Positions 41,606 to 49,791 of a DNA stretch of 64,000 bases are shown here, in pieces. Under the pieces are notes generated by a model. It saw only the letters and a list, made by a program, of their open reading frames with translations, made no database searches and had not been told where the DNA came from. This DNA is from Curtobacterium pusillum (GTDB lineage: Bacteria > Actinomycetota > Actinomycetes > Actinomycetales > Microbacteriaceae): the NCBI GenBank assembly GCA_002025645.1, contig CP018783.1, positions 1,240,001 through 1,304,000 on the forward strand. Reading direction: 5' to 3'. The translations under genes were made by a program, and so were the position numbers. Each line of letters starts with the position of its first letter. Position 1 is the first letter of the stretch.

Positions 41606-42514
41606 ATGCCGCAGATCCCCGACCAGACCGGCCGCCGCATCGTCGTCACGGGCGCGAACAGCGGAACCGGCAAGGAGACCGCCACCCGCCTCGCCGCCGC
41701 CGGGGCGTCCGTCGTCCTCGCCGTCCGCACGCCGTCGAAGGGCGAGGACGCAGCCGCCGCCATCCGGTCGGCCCACCCGGGCGCCGACGTCGAGGTGCGC
41801 GAGCTCGACCTCGCGGACCTCGCGAGCGTCCGGCGGTTCGCGTCGGGCATCCTCGCGGAGGACCGAGCCCTCGACGTCCTCGTCAACAACGCGGGCGTGA
41901 TGGCGCCGCCGAAGCGCTTCGAGACCGTCGACGGCTTCGAGCTGCAGTTCGGCACGAACTTCCTCGGCCCGTTCGCCCTGACGAACCTGCTGCTCCCCGC
42001 ACTCCTCCGTTCGCCCGACTCCCGCGTCGCGACCATGTCGAGCATCGCCGCCGTCCCCGGGCGGATCCGGTTCGACGACCTGCAGTGGGAGCGCGGCTAC
42101 AACGGCTGGCGCGCCTACGCCCAGTCGAAGCTCGCCGACCTCCTGCTCGCGCTGCACCTGCACCGGCTGTCCGTCGAGCTCGACTGGCCGCTCACGAGCA
42201 CGGCGGCGCACCCCGGCTACACACGGACGAACCTGCAGTCGGCCGGGCGGTCGCTGGGGCGGTCGCAGCCCGTGAAGTCCCGGAACCTCGCCCTGCCGTT
42301 CACCCAGGACGTCGAGCAGGGCTCGGAGCCGCTGCTGTACGCGGCCGTCGGCCCGAACGCGACCGGAGGTGCGTACTACGGGCCGTCGGGTGCGTTCGGG
42401 TTGACCGGTCCGACCACCACGGCGTCCGTCCCGAAGTCGGCTCGGAAGGCCGACCTGGCGCGGTCGCTCTGGGCCGTGGCCGAGGACCTCACAGGGACGA
42501 CGCCGCCCGCCTGA
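41606..42514 (+). CDS. SDR family oxidoreductase (retinol-dehydrogenase-like)
   Basis: 302 residues. Classical SDR: VVTGANSGTGKETATRLAA (TGxxxGxG loop near residue 15), DVLVNNAGVMAPP (NNAG near 93), active site SSIAAVPGRI with catalytic Ser and YAQSKLADLLLALHL with the YxxxK motif. The pattern is that of the WWOX/RDH branch common in actinobacteria. TACGGT lies 7 nt before the ATG (leaderless). Substrate unknown. Confidence 0.88.
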   Translation: MPQIPDQTGRRIVVTGANSGTGKETATRLAAAGASVVLAVRTPSKGEDAAAAIRSAHPGADVEVRELDLADLASVRRFASGILAEDRALDVLVNNAGVMAPPKRFETVDGFELQFGTNFLGPFALTNLLLPALLRSPDSRVATMSSIAAVPGRIRFDDLQWERGYNGWRAYAQSKLADLLLALHLHRLSVELDWPLTSTAAHPGYTRTNLQSAGRSLGRSQPVKSRNLALPFTQDVEQGSEPLLYAAVGPNATGGAYYGPSGAFGLTGPTTTASVPKSARKADLARSLWAVAEDLTGTTPPA

Positions 42515-42586
42515 GCCGCCGTCGTGCGGTCCGTCGGTGTCGGCGAGCGTCGGCCTGGAGGCGCGGGTCGGCTCCGCCCCGCTGCG

Positions 42587-43318
42587 TCAGAACCGCACGT
42601 GGTCGCGTGCGAAGGCCGTGCGCACCGCCGCCTCGATCGCGCGCTGCCCGCGGGCAGTGGGGTGCACGTCGTCTGCCTGCATCCAGTCCGCGTGCCCGCG
42701 GAGCGGCTGCCCGACGTCGACCGAGGTCCCGCCGTCCCGCTCGACGGCGGACCGGAGCGCCGCCGAGATCGTGGCGAGTTGGGCGGGCGGAGCGTCCTCG
42801 TTCCAGATCGCGCTGAGGCCGACGACGCGGGCGCGGGGCAGGAGACGGTGGACCTCGGCGACGAGCTGCTCGGTGGCACCGGCGAGTTCGTCGTCGTCCT
42901 GCCCGAGGTCGTTCGAGCTCGCCTGCACGAGGACGACCGCGGGCCGGAGGTCCACCGCGCGTTGGACGAGTTGCTCGTACGTGCTGCCGCAGTCGTCGTC
43001 GTCCCCCTCGGTCAGCACGCCGGCGCCGTCGCACGACAGGTTGGTCAGCTGCCACCGCTCGCTCCGGGCGAGGAGCTCGGGCCAGGCCTGCTCGGCGGAC
43101 AGCCCGTGCCCGCCGCTGATCGAGTCGCCGATCACGACGACGCGGGCACCGGGAGCGTCGTCCCACGCCCGGGCGGTGCGCGCGGCCGACGTCGGCGTCG
43201 GTGCCGCGACCGACGTCGGAGCCGCCGCGACGGACGCGTCCTCGGAGCACGCGGCCAGTCCGAGCACCGCGACGACCGCCACGACGGCGGTCAGCACGGA
43301 ACGCGTCCCGGAGAGCAC
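42587..43318 (-). CDS. SGNH/GDSL hydrolase lipoprotein
   Basis: 243 residues. A lipoprotein signal with lipobox LAAC at about 21-24, so it is anchored outside the membrane. Catalytic blocks: VVVIGDSISGGHG (Ser in GDS), DGAGVLTEGDDDDCG, ASSNDLGQDD (Asn), and DDVHPTARGQRAIEAAV (Asp-x-x-His). It is an esterase, acyl-hydrolase or lysophospholipase; exact substrate unknown. GTG start at 43318 has TAGCGT 6 nt upstream. Confidence 0.86.
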   Translation of the reverse strand: MLSGTRSVLTAVVAVVAVLGLAACSEDASVAAAPTSVAAPTPTSAARTARAWDDAPGARVVVIGDSISGGHGLSAEQAWPELLARSERWQLTNLSCDGAGVLTEGDDDDCGSTYEQLVQRAVDLRPAVVLVQASSNDLGQDDDELAGATEQLVAEVHRLLPRARVVGLSAIWNEDAPPAQLATISAALRSAVERDGGTSVDVGQPLRGHADWMQADDVHPTARGQRAIEAAVRTAFARDHVRF

Positions 43319-43374
43319 ACCCGGACGCTACGCGCGGCGGCCATGACGCGGCCGGTCACCCGCTGTGGGCCGGT

Positions 43375-44163
43375 TCAGGCGTGGTGCAGCTCCACCGAAC
43401 CGTCGAGTCGCCCCGGTTCGGTGAGCCGCGCGTGCTGCAGGACCGTGCGCTCGGGTCCGACCGCCGCCGCCACGATCGAGAGCGTCGCGAAGTGGCCGTC
43501 CCGTTCGTGCGCGTCGCGGAGGATCGCGTCCGGGTCGTCCGCGGGCAGCACGGCCGACTCGGCGAGCAGCCCGAACCACCCGCTCCACCCGTCACCCGCG
43601 TCGTCGCCGGCGTCCGCGGTGCGGAGCTCGTCGAACGGCCCGAGCACGGGCGGACCGGTCGGCGCCTCGACGCGCCGGAAGGCCTCGAGCCACGGGCCGA
43701 TGCGGGGCGCCGCGGGGTCGTCGGGTTCGCCGTGCGTGACCATGTGCACGCCCGGTCCGAGCTCGGTCGTGCGGACCCGGGAGCCGTCCCACGTCAGGAC
43801 CTCGGCGCCCGAGGCCGTCGCGCGCACCAGGTTGAACGCCCGCGTGGTCGGCACCGTGCCGTCGTGCCCCGGGAGCACACCACCGACGGCATCGAGCGGC
43901 ACGATCCCGCGGGTCGCCCAGGTGCCGTCGACGCTCGGGACGTCCTCGCCGCGGTTCAGGACGACCGCGAGCCCGGCGCGGTCGGACGCCGCGAGCCACG
44001 CACCCCCGGCCGAACGGTCGCGGACGCCGCGGATCCCCGGGTCGCGCTCCGGCCACCACGCCGCCGGCGGGTCCCACGGACGCTCGGGCGACTCGTCGCG
44101 GAGGGCGAGCATCGTGACGGGCCACGCGGACCCCGGGTCGACGCGGACGACGACGGTGCACAT
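43375..44163 (-). CDS. NRDE (TANGO2-like) family protein
   Basis: 262 residues, Ntn-like fold. Starts MCTVVVRVDP with Cys2, the typical mature N-terminal nucleophile of this family; LALRDESPERPWDPPAAWW is the NRDE motif with D in place of N, and GAWLAASDRAGLAVVLNRGEDV follows. TANGO2 homologues are linked to haem or lipid handling, though bacterial roles are unclear. ATG follows AGGAT. Divergent from coaBC with 41 bp between. Confidence 0.82.
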   Translation of the reverse strand: MCTVVVRVDPGSAWPVTMLALRDESPERPWDPPAAWWPERDPGIRGVRDRSAGGAWLAASDRAGLAVVLNRGEDVPSVDGTWATRGIVPLDAVGGVLPGHDGTVPTTRAFNLVRATASGAEVLTWDGSRVRTTELGPGVHMVTHGEPDDPAAPRIGPWLEAFRRVEAPTGPPVLGPFDELRTADAGDDAGDGWSGWFGLLAESAVLPADDPDAILRDAHERDGHFATLSIVAAAVGPERTVLQHARLTEPGRLDGSVELHHA

Positions 44164-44204
44164 GGCATCGATCCTCGCACGCCGCTCCGGGTAGCGTGAC
44201 GGGC

Positions 44205-45476
44205 GTGAACGCAGCAGCAGAGCGCCGCCTGACCGTCGTCGTGGGGATCACCGGGGGCATCGCCGCCTACAAGGCCGTCGGCGTCGTCCGCGACCTCGTC
44301 AAGCGCGGCCACGACGTGCACGTCGTCCCGACCGAGGGCGCGCTGCGGTTCGTCGGCCTGCCCACGCTCGAAGCGCTCAGCCGGAACCCGGTCACCACGA
44401 GCGTCTTCGAGGACGTCGCCGAGGTCCGGCACGTGTCGCTCGGCCGGCGCGCGGACCTGATCGTCGTCGCCCCAGCCACCGCGGACACCCTCGCCCGGAT
44501 GACCGCGGGTCTGGCGGGCGACCTGCTCGGCACGACGCTCCTGGCCACCGAGGCACCCGTCATCGTGGCGCCCGCGATGCACCCGCAGATGTGGGAGCAC
44601 CCGGCGACGACGGCCAACGTGGCGGTGCTCCGGGAGCGTGGCGTCCGGTTCGTCGGCCCGGTCGTCGGCGCCCTGACCGGGGACGACGCGGGCATCGGCC
44701 GGATGGCGGAGCCGGAGGACATCGTCGACGCCGCGCTCGCCGTGGTCGGGGACGACCCGGGTTCCCCGGCCGCACCCTCCGGCACGGTCGCACGGGGCGA
44801 TCAGGGCGACCTCGCCGGCGTGCGCGTGGTCGTCAGCGCCGGCGGCACCCGGGAACCGTTCGACCCGGTCCGCTTCGTCGGGAACCGCTCGAGCGGACGC
44901 CAGGGGCTCGCGATCGCCGCCGACGCTGCCGGGCGCGGCGCCACGGTGACCGTGGTCGCGGCCAACGTCGACGCGGGGCTCACCGAAGGTCTCGACGCGA
45001 CGATCGTGCCCGTCGGGTCGGCGCTCGAGCTCGCCGAGGCGGTGCACGCGGCAGCCGCCGACGCCGACGTCGTCGTGATGACCGCGGCCGTCGCCGACTA
45101 CCGCCCGGCCGAGGTCCGCCCGGACAAGCTCAAGAAGGAGGCGCAGGGCGACACCATGACGCTCGAGCTCGTCCGGAACCCCGACGTCCTCGCCGACCTC
45201 GTCGCCGCTCGGCGCACCGGGCAGATCATCGTCGGGTTCGCGGCCGAGACGGAGCCCGACCGCGCCGCGCGTCTCGAACTCGGCCGCGCCAAGATCGCCC
45301 GGAAGCCGGCCGACCTGCTCGTGGTGAACCACGTCGGATGGTCGGCGGGCTTCGAGCGCGAGGAGAACGCCATCGAGGTGCTCGTACCAGGCGGCGAGGT
45401 CGTCCGGGAGACCTCGGGCACGAAGGCCGAGGTGGCCACGGCGATCCTCGACCTCGTCGCGACCGCGCTGACCTGA
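44205..45476 (+). CDS. coaBC: Bifunctional phosphopantothenoylcysteine decarboxylase / phosphopantothenate-cysteine ligase
   Basis: 423 residues. CoaC domain (about 8-185) with GITGGIAAYKAVGVVRDLVKRG, VRHVSLGRRADLIVVAPATADT (catalytic His) and APAMHPQMWEHPAT; CoaB domain (about 200-415) with VVVSAGGTREPFDPVRFVGNRSSGRQGLAIA (in parts), MTAAVADYRPAE and KLKK. Converts phosphopantothenate plus cysteine to phosphopantetheine for CoA synthesis. GTG at 44205 has TAGCGT 7 nt before it. Stands alone; no dfp neighbour such as priA or gmk is seen. Confidence 0.93.
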   Translation: MNAAAERRLTVVVGITGGIAAYKAVGVVRDLVKRGHDVHVVPTEGALRFVGLPTLEALSRNPVTTSVFEDVAEVRHVSLGRRADLIVVAPATADTLARMTAGLAGDLLGTTLLATEAPVIVAPAMHPQMWEHPATTANVAVLRERGVRFVGPVVGALTGDDAGIGRMAEPEDIVDAALAVVGDDPGSPAAPSGTVARGDQGDLAGVRVVVSAGGTREPFDPVRFVGNRSSGRQGLAIAADAAGRGATVTVVAANVDAGLTEGLDATIVPVGSALELAEAVHAAAADADVVVMTAAVADYRPAEVRPDKLKKEAQGDTMTLELVRNPDVLADLVAARRTGQIIVGFAAETEPDRAARLELGRAKIARKPADLLVVNHVGWSAGFEREENAIEVLVPGGEVVRETSGTKAEVATAILDLVATALT

Positions 45477-45536
45477 GCACGCACCGACCTGAGCGCTCTC
45501 CGGACGCGTCGAGGGTCGCACGGGCACGATGGGTGC

Positions 45537-45935
45537 ATGCGACGACGCGAGCGCCAACGACGCGCCACCCGGACCGCCACCCTCCTCGCCGTCGTGCTGG
45601 GCGGGGCCGGCGTCACCCACTTCCTGCGGCCGAAGGGCTACGACCGGATCGTGCCGGACACGCTGCCCCCACGCCTGACCACGCTGGCCTCCGGCGCAGC
45701 CGAGCTCGGCATCGCGACCGGCCTCGCGATCCCCGCGACGCGTCGGGCCGCGGGGTGGGCCGCGGCGGCGCTGTTCCTGGCCGTCTTCCCCGCGAACGTC
45801 AAGATGGCGAACGACCTCCTCGACAGCCCCCGTTCGACACAGGCAATGCGACTCGTGTCCGTCCTCCGGCTGCCGCTGCAGGCACCCCTCGTCGCCTGGG
45901 CCGTGCGCGTCGGCCGCCACGCGCCGAAGCGGTGA
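45537..45935 (+). CDS. DoxX-like small membrane protein
   Basis: 132 residues with an Arg-rich N-terminus, a GGAGVTHFLRPKGYDRIVPDTLP segment after the first helix and two further helices (about 55-75 and 80-100). This matches the actinobacterial DoxX-like subgroup. Function not established; DoxX proteins have been linked to thiol or oxidative stress. It overlaps the next gene by GTGA. Confidence 0.72.
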   Translation: MRRRERQRRATRTATLLAVVLGGAGVTHFLRPKGYDRIVPDTLPPRLTTLASGAAELGIATGLAIPATRRAAGWAAAALFLAVFPANVKMANDLLDSPRSTQAMRLVSVLRLPLQAPLVAWAVRVGRHAPKR

Positions 45936-46720
45936 CCGAGCCGGCGCGTGCCCGGGCCGCGGTGCCGTTGCTGCACCGCCCCGTCACGGTGCACGCCTGG
46001 GAGGACATCGTGTTCGCGCACTGGCGGCACGACCCGGAGTCCCTCGCACGACTGGTCCCGCGCGGCACCCGCCCGGACGTGGTCGACGGCAGTGCCTGGG
46101 CCGGGCTGTCGGCGTACGTCTTCCGCGAGACCCGCGTGCCGCCGTTCCCGCCGTCGGGTCGGCTCGGCACGATGACCGAGGTCACGATCGAGATCCTGAC
46201 GATCGACGACCGCGGGCGACGCGGGGTCGCCTACCGCACCGTGGACACCGCGAACGTGCCCGCCATCGTCGCCGCGCACGCGCTGCTCGGGGTTCCGTAC
46301 ACGTTCGCGCACGCCCGGGCACGCCGTCGTGGGGACACCATCGCGCACCACTCGGTCCGGCACCCCGCGCGTGCGCTGCACCCGATACGTTGGCTGCGCG
46401 GCCACGGGACACGGCCGGGAGGCACGGTGCAGCCCCGCCACGAAGCCACCGTCCGCGTCGTGGCCGGTCCGGCCGTCGACACGCCACTCGCCACGGAGCT
46501 CACGACGCGCGAGGGCATCCACGCACGGCACCTCGCGCAGACCGTCTTCTGGCAGCGCCAGCACCCGCCGCTCGAGATCCGGTCGGCGCGGCTCGAACGA
46601 CTCGAGGGCGACCTGCCGGACGCCGTCGGCATGCCCGGGCTCCTCGACCGCGCCCCGGACTCGCTGCTCGTCGTGGACCGCACCACCGTCCGGTACGGCT
46701 GGGGAGACGTGGTCCGGTGA
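45932..46720 (+). CDS. DUF2071 (YqjF-like) family protein
   Basis: 262 residues. Seen: DIVFAHWRHDPESLARLVPRGTRPDVVDGSAWAGLSAYVFRETRVPPFPP (cited by HWRH, LVPRG and VDG) and RGVAYRTVDTANV, the DUF2071 pattern. No catalytic residues are recognised. GTG start overlaps the upstream stop as GTGA, and the downstream DUF1810 gene overlaps again, so three genes form an operon. Confidence 0.8.
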   Translation: MTEPARARAAVPLLHRPVTVHAWEDIVFAHWRHDPESLARLVPRGTRPDVVDGSAWAGLSAYVFRETRVPPFPPSGRLGTMTEVTIEILTIDDRGRRGVAYRTVDTANVPAIVAAHALLGVPYTFAHARARRRGDTIAHHSVRHPARALHPIRWLRGHGTRPGGTVQPRHEATVRVVAGPAVDTPLATELTTREGIHARHLAQTVFWQRQHPPLEIRSARLERLEGDLPDAVGMPGLLDRAPDSLLVVDRTTVRYGWGDVVR

Positions 46721-47151
46721 CCGACGACCCGCACCACCTCGAACGGTTCGTCCGTGCGCAGGACGGTGTGCACGACACCGCGCTCGCCGAGCTCGGGCAG
46801 GGCCGGAAGACCTCGCACTGGATGTGGTTCGTGTTCCCGCAGCTCAGCGGGCTCGGCCGCAGCCCGATCGCACAGCAGTACGCCATCGACGGCGTCGCGG
46901 AGGCCCGCGCGTACCTGGCGCACCCCGTCCTCGGCCGACGGCTGCTCGAGGCGACCGATGCGGCGGCGACCGCACCGGCGCGGTCGGCCGACGAACTCCT
47001 CGGGGGCGTCGACGCGCTGAAGCTCCGGTCGTCGATGACGCTGTTCGCCCGGTCGGCCGACGATCCCGAGCCGTTCCGCGCCGTCCTGGCACGCTGGTAC
47101 GCCGGGACCGAGGACCCGGTGACGCTGCGGCTGCTGCGCCTCGACGAGTGA
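46717..47151 (+). CDS. DUF1810 family protein
   Basis: 144 residues. LERFVRAQDGVHDTALAELGQGRKTSHWMWFVFPQLSGLG marks the family (cited by FVRAQ, KTSHWMWFVFPQ), with HPVLGRRLLEAT and DALKLRSSMTLFA later. The family is annotated as ADP-ribosylation-related in some databases; function here is unknown. GTG overlaps the DUF2071 stop. Confidence 0.85.
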   Translation: MTDDPHHLERFVRAQDGVHDTALAELGQGRKTSHWMWFVFPQLSGLGRSPIAQQYAIDGVAEARAYLAHPVLGRRLLEATDAAATAPARSADELLGGVDALKLRSSMTLFARSADDPEPFRAVLARWYAGTEDPVTLRLLRLDE

Positions 47152-47206
47152 GGTCGGCCGGTCTGGTGACACTCCCCGATCCGAGCGGAACGCCGTTCTT
47201 ATATCA

Positions 47207-47231
47207 GGTACGGTGAACATGCGTCCGTACC
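47207..47231. promoter_or_regulatory. Palindrome at the predicted GntR transcript start
   Basis: GGTACGG (47207-47213) and CCGTACC (47225-47231) are perfect inverted arms with 11 bp between. A TATAT-containing -10-like stretch lies just before. It lies 55 bp upstream of the GntR start and is a candidate autoregulatory operator. Confidence 0.4.
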
Positions 47232-47285
47232 GAACGGTCGGTCGCCCAACCCGACCCCTTCCACCACGATCCCGGAGGAACCCGC

Positions 47286-47936
47286 ATGCCGGTCCCCAGC
47301 AGCGCACCGACCGAGCACCAGCTGCTCCGCGACACCGTCCGTCAGAAGATCCACGACGCGATCATGGACGGCACGCTGGAGCCCGGTGAGCGTCTCAACG
47401 ACGACGAGCTCATCGCGTGGCTCGGCGTCTCCCGCACCCCCATCCGTGAAGCCCTGAGCCAGCTCGCACGAGCCGGCCTCATCGAGATGGCACCGAACCG
47501 CTACACGCGCGTCACGACGCCGAACCCGACCGAGGTCGTCGAGGCGCTGCAGACGCTCGGCGTGCTGTTCGGCGGGGTCGTCCGCCTGGCCGTCCCGCTG
47601 CTGGGCGCGAGCGCGAAGAAGAAGATCCTCGCCCAGCTCGACGCCACCATCAAGGACTACGAGACGCACGACATCAAGGCCGTCAACCACGACGCGCTCG
47701 GGGTGTTCGCCCTCTACGTCGACGAGTGCGGCAACGAGAACCTGCAGCGCGTCTGCCGGGACACGATGGACGGGCTCGCGTTCCGCCTGCGCCTGCCGAA
47801 CCTCGACGAGCTCGTCGACTGGGACCAGATGACCGAGGACTTCCGCCGTCTGCGCGAGGCAACGGCCTCCGGCGACAACGTCGCGGCGGAGCTCGCGACC
47901 GAGGCGATCCACCTCCTGCCCGGTGAGAAGCGCTGA
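47286..47936 (+). CDS. GntR family regulator with FCD-type domain
   Basis: 216 residues. Winged HTH (about 10-72) with IMDGTLEPGERLNDDELIAWLGVSRTPIREALSQL (cited by EPGERLND, SRTPIREAL). The C-terminal helical part (75-205) resembles an FCD ligand domain but its usual metal-binding His residues are not obvious. ATG follows GGAGGA. No adjacent catabolic genes, so target unknown; likely autoregulated. Confidence 0.85.
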   Translation: MPVPSSAPTEHQLLRDTVRQKIHDAIMDGTLEPGERLNDDELIAWLGVSRTPIREALSQLARAGLIEMAPNRYTRVTTPNPTEVVEALQTLGVLFGGVVRLAVPLLGASAKKKILAQLDATIKDYETHDIKAVNHDALGVFALYVDECGNENLQRVCRDTMDGLAFRLRLPNLDELVDWDQMTEDFRRLREATASGDNVAAELATEAIHLLPGEKR

Positions 47937-48109
47937 TCGGCTGAACAGCCGCACAGGAACCCGCCCGTCTCGCCCACGCGAGGCGGGCGGTCCTCGTTCC
48001 CCGCGCCTCCAGGCAGTCACCGTCCGCGCCTGCGCGACGCTCCCAGTCATGCGCTCCGGCGAGCCGGTAGCATCGGCGCGACCGCCTGCCCGACCACCCG
48101 GAGCACCGC

Positions 48110-48571
48110 ATGAGCAACCGCCAACCGGACCGTACCGAGATCGCCGCGCGCCTCGCCGCAGCGGTCGGCCGGATCAGCCGACGGGCGCGCACCGACTCGG
48201 CCGCGCTCGGCTACGGGATCGTCTCCGCACTCGCCACGATCCAACGCGAGGGCCCCCTGCGCCCCGGCGACCTGTCGCGGATCGAGGTCGTCACGAAGCC
48301 GACGATGACGCGGATCCTGACCGAGCTCGAGCAACGGGGGTTCATCGAGCGCGAGGCCGACCCACGGGACGGTCGGGCCTTCATGGTGACCGCCACACCG
48401 GAGGGCATCGCCGCCGTCGAGCGCGCCCGCTCCGACCGCACCGGGATCGTCGCCGAACTCATCGCGGAGCTCCCCGAGCCGGACGTCGACGCGATCGCTG
48501 CGGCGCTCGACGCCCTCGAACGCGTGGCCCAGGGCGACCGCACCCAGGAAGCTCACACCTCTCAGGCCTGA
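48110..48571 (+). CDS. MarR family regulator
   Basis: 153 residues. Winged HTH core (about 35-100): LGYGIVSALATIQREGPLRPGDLSRIEVVTKPTMTRILTELEQRGFIEREADPRDGRAF in pieces (RPGDLSR, KPTMTRIL, EADPRDGR). Responds to small ligands; targets unknown. ATG follows GGAGCACCGC. Followed by a 282-bp leader of the transglycosylase gene. Confidence 0.86.
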   Translation: MSNRQPDRTEIAARLAAAVGRISRRARTDSAALGYGIVSALATIQREGPLRPGDLSRIEVVTKPTMTRILTELEQRGFIEREADPRDGRAFMVTATPEGIAAVERARSDRTGIVAELIAELPEPDVDAIAAALDALERVAQGDRTQEAHTSQA

Positions 48572-48853
48572 TCAGGTCGTTACCGAACCGTTACGAACGG
48601 GTGGACGGACGGTTCTGCCAGTCAGTCTGGACGGTGCGTCCAGGATGACGGGTCATCGTGTCGTCTTCGCCCATCGGCGGCCACCCCACGGTCGCCGGCC
48701 GGCGGACGGACGGGCCCCACACCACCGTCCGGTCCTCCCCCGGCTCGCGAGCTCTGACGAAGGACGTCCCACGTCCGACACCCCTGCGCGCTCCCATCAC
48801 CCGCGTGCACCGTCCCGAGCTGCGCACCACGAGCCGGCCGACCACCGGAATCG
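48572..48853 (+). promoter_or_regulatory. Long leader of the transglycosylase-like gene with a possible MtrA site
   Basis: 282 bp without a gene. Near its start, CGTTACCGAACCGTTACGAA has two direct GTTAC elements 11 bp apart, the type of repeat recognised by MtrA upstream of actinobacterial cell-wall hydrolase genes. Further on, GGACGG...CCGTCC (around 48706-48733) forms a short hairpin. A c-di-AMP riboswitch was considered but its conserved 3' block is absent. Binding and start site are inferred. Confidence 0.35.
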
Positions 48854-49717
48854 ATGACAGGACGCAACACCGACCTCCCCACCACCACGGCCTCGACCCG
48901 ACGTGAGGCCCTGAACTCCCCCAACCGGCGACTCCGCCGTGCACTCCGCCGCCCCGCCACGTTCATCGTGGGCGGAGCAGCGGTCCTCGCGGTCGCCGGC
49001 GGCATCGCGACCGTCGGCACACAACCGGCGATCGGCGAAGCCCTCGGGATGCCGACCGCCAGCGCCACCTCCGCACCGGCACTCGAGGGCACCGCGCTCG
49101 ACCGGGCCCAGGCCGCCGCGACCATCGCCACCGCGCAGACCATCGTCGAGACCGCGAACGACAAGACCGACACGGCGACCCTCGAGCGGCGCATCGACTC
49201 GCTGGACGATTACCGCAAGCTCTCCGGAGCCGCGCTCACGTCGCGGATCTCCTCGACGGTCGACGCCACCACGGACGTCGCGAACGCCAGCGCCACGCAG
49301 GACAAGCGCGACGCCGACGCGAAGGCGGCAGCCGAAGCCGCGGCACGGAAGGCCGCAGCCGAGCGTGCAGCGGCAGCCGAAGCGGCACGCAAGCAGGCCG
49401 CCGCGAACACCGTCGAGGGCGCGAAGGCCACGGCCAGCTCCCTCGCCGCGTCGAAGTACGGCTGGGGTTCCGACCAGTTCCAGTGCCTCGACAACCTGTG
49501 GACCAAGGAGTCCGGCTGGAACTACCAGGCCGTCAACGCGAACGGTGGCGCGACCGGCATCCCGCAGGCGCTCCCCGGCTCGAAGATGGCGACGATCGCC
49601 GCGGACTGGCGCACCAACGCCACGACGCAGATCACGTGGGGGCTGCAGTACATCAGCGCCTCCTACGGCACGCCCTGCGCGGCGTGGGCGCACTCGCAGG
49701 CGTCGAACTTCTACTGA
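48854..49717 (+). CDS. Secreted transglycosylase-like cell-wall protein
   Basis: 287 residues. A basic start and one hydrophobic helix (about 36-56) form a signal or anchor. A helical, Ala/Lys-rich coiled-coil region (about 75-195) follows. The C-terminal lysozyme-like part (about 210-287) contains KYGWGSDQFQCLDNLWTKESGWNY (Glu in KES is the likely catalytic acid), NANGGATGIPQALPGSKM and WGLQYISASYG, as in actinobacterial transglycosylase-SLT-like proteins. Acts on peptidoglycan outside the cell. ATG at 48854; no clear Shine-Dalgarno. Confidence 0.85.
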   Translation: MTGRNTDLPTTTASTRREALNSPNRRLRRALRRPATFIVGGAAVLAVAGGIATVGTQPAIGEALGMPTASATSAPALEGTALDRAQAAATIATAQTIVETANDKTDTATLERRIDSLDDYRKLSGAALTSRISSTVDATTDVANASATQDKRDADAKAAAEAAARKAAAERAAAAEAARKQAAANTVEGAKATASSLAASKYGWGSDQFQCLDNLWTKESGWNYQAVNANGGATGIPQALPGSKMATIAADWRTNATTQITWGLQYISASYGTPCAAWAHSQASNFY

Positions 49718-49747
49718 CGCTTCGCCTGAGCAGCACGCACAAGACGG

Positions 49748-49767
49748 CCCCGGGATCGCTCCCGGGG
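49748..49767 (+). terminator. GC-rich terminator after the transglycosylase gene
   Basis: CCCCGGGA/TCCCGGGG, a perfect 8-bp stem with a TCGC tetraloop, flanked by ACG/CGT pairs and followed by TTCGTCGTG. It lies 30 bp after the stop and just before the LtrA-like gene. Confidence 0.7.
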
Positions 49768-49791
49768 TCGTTCGTCGTGTAGGCATACCGG

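Noticed and set aside
48572-48853. c-di-AMP (ydaO) riboswitch before the transglycosylase gene
   Set aside because: Only length and a weak hairpin suggest it; I do not find the conserved 3' GGGUGAAGCC-type block. A covariance search could overturn this.
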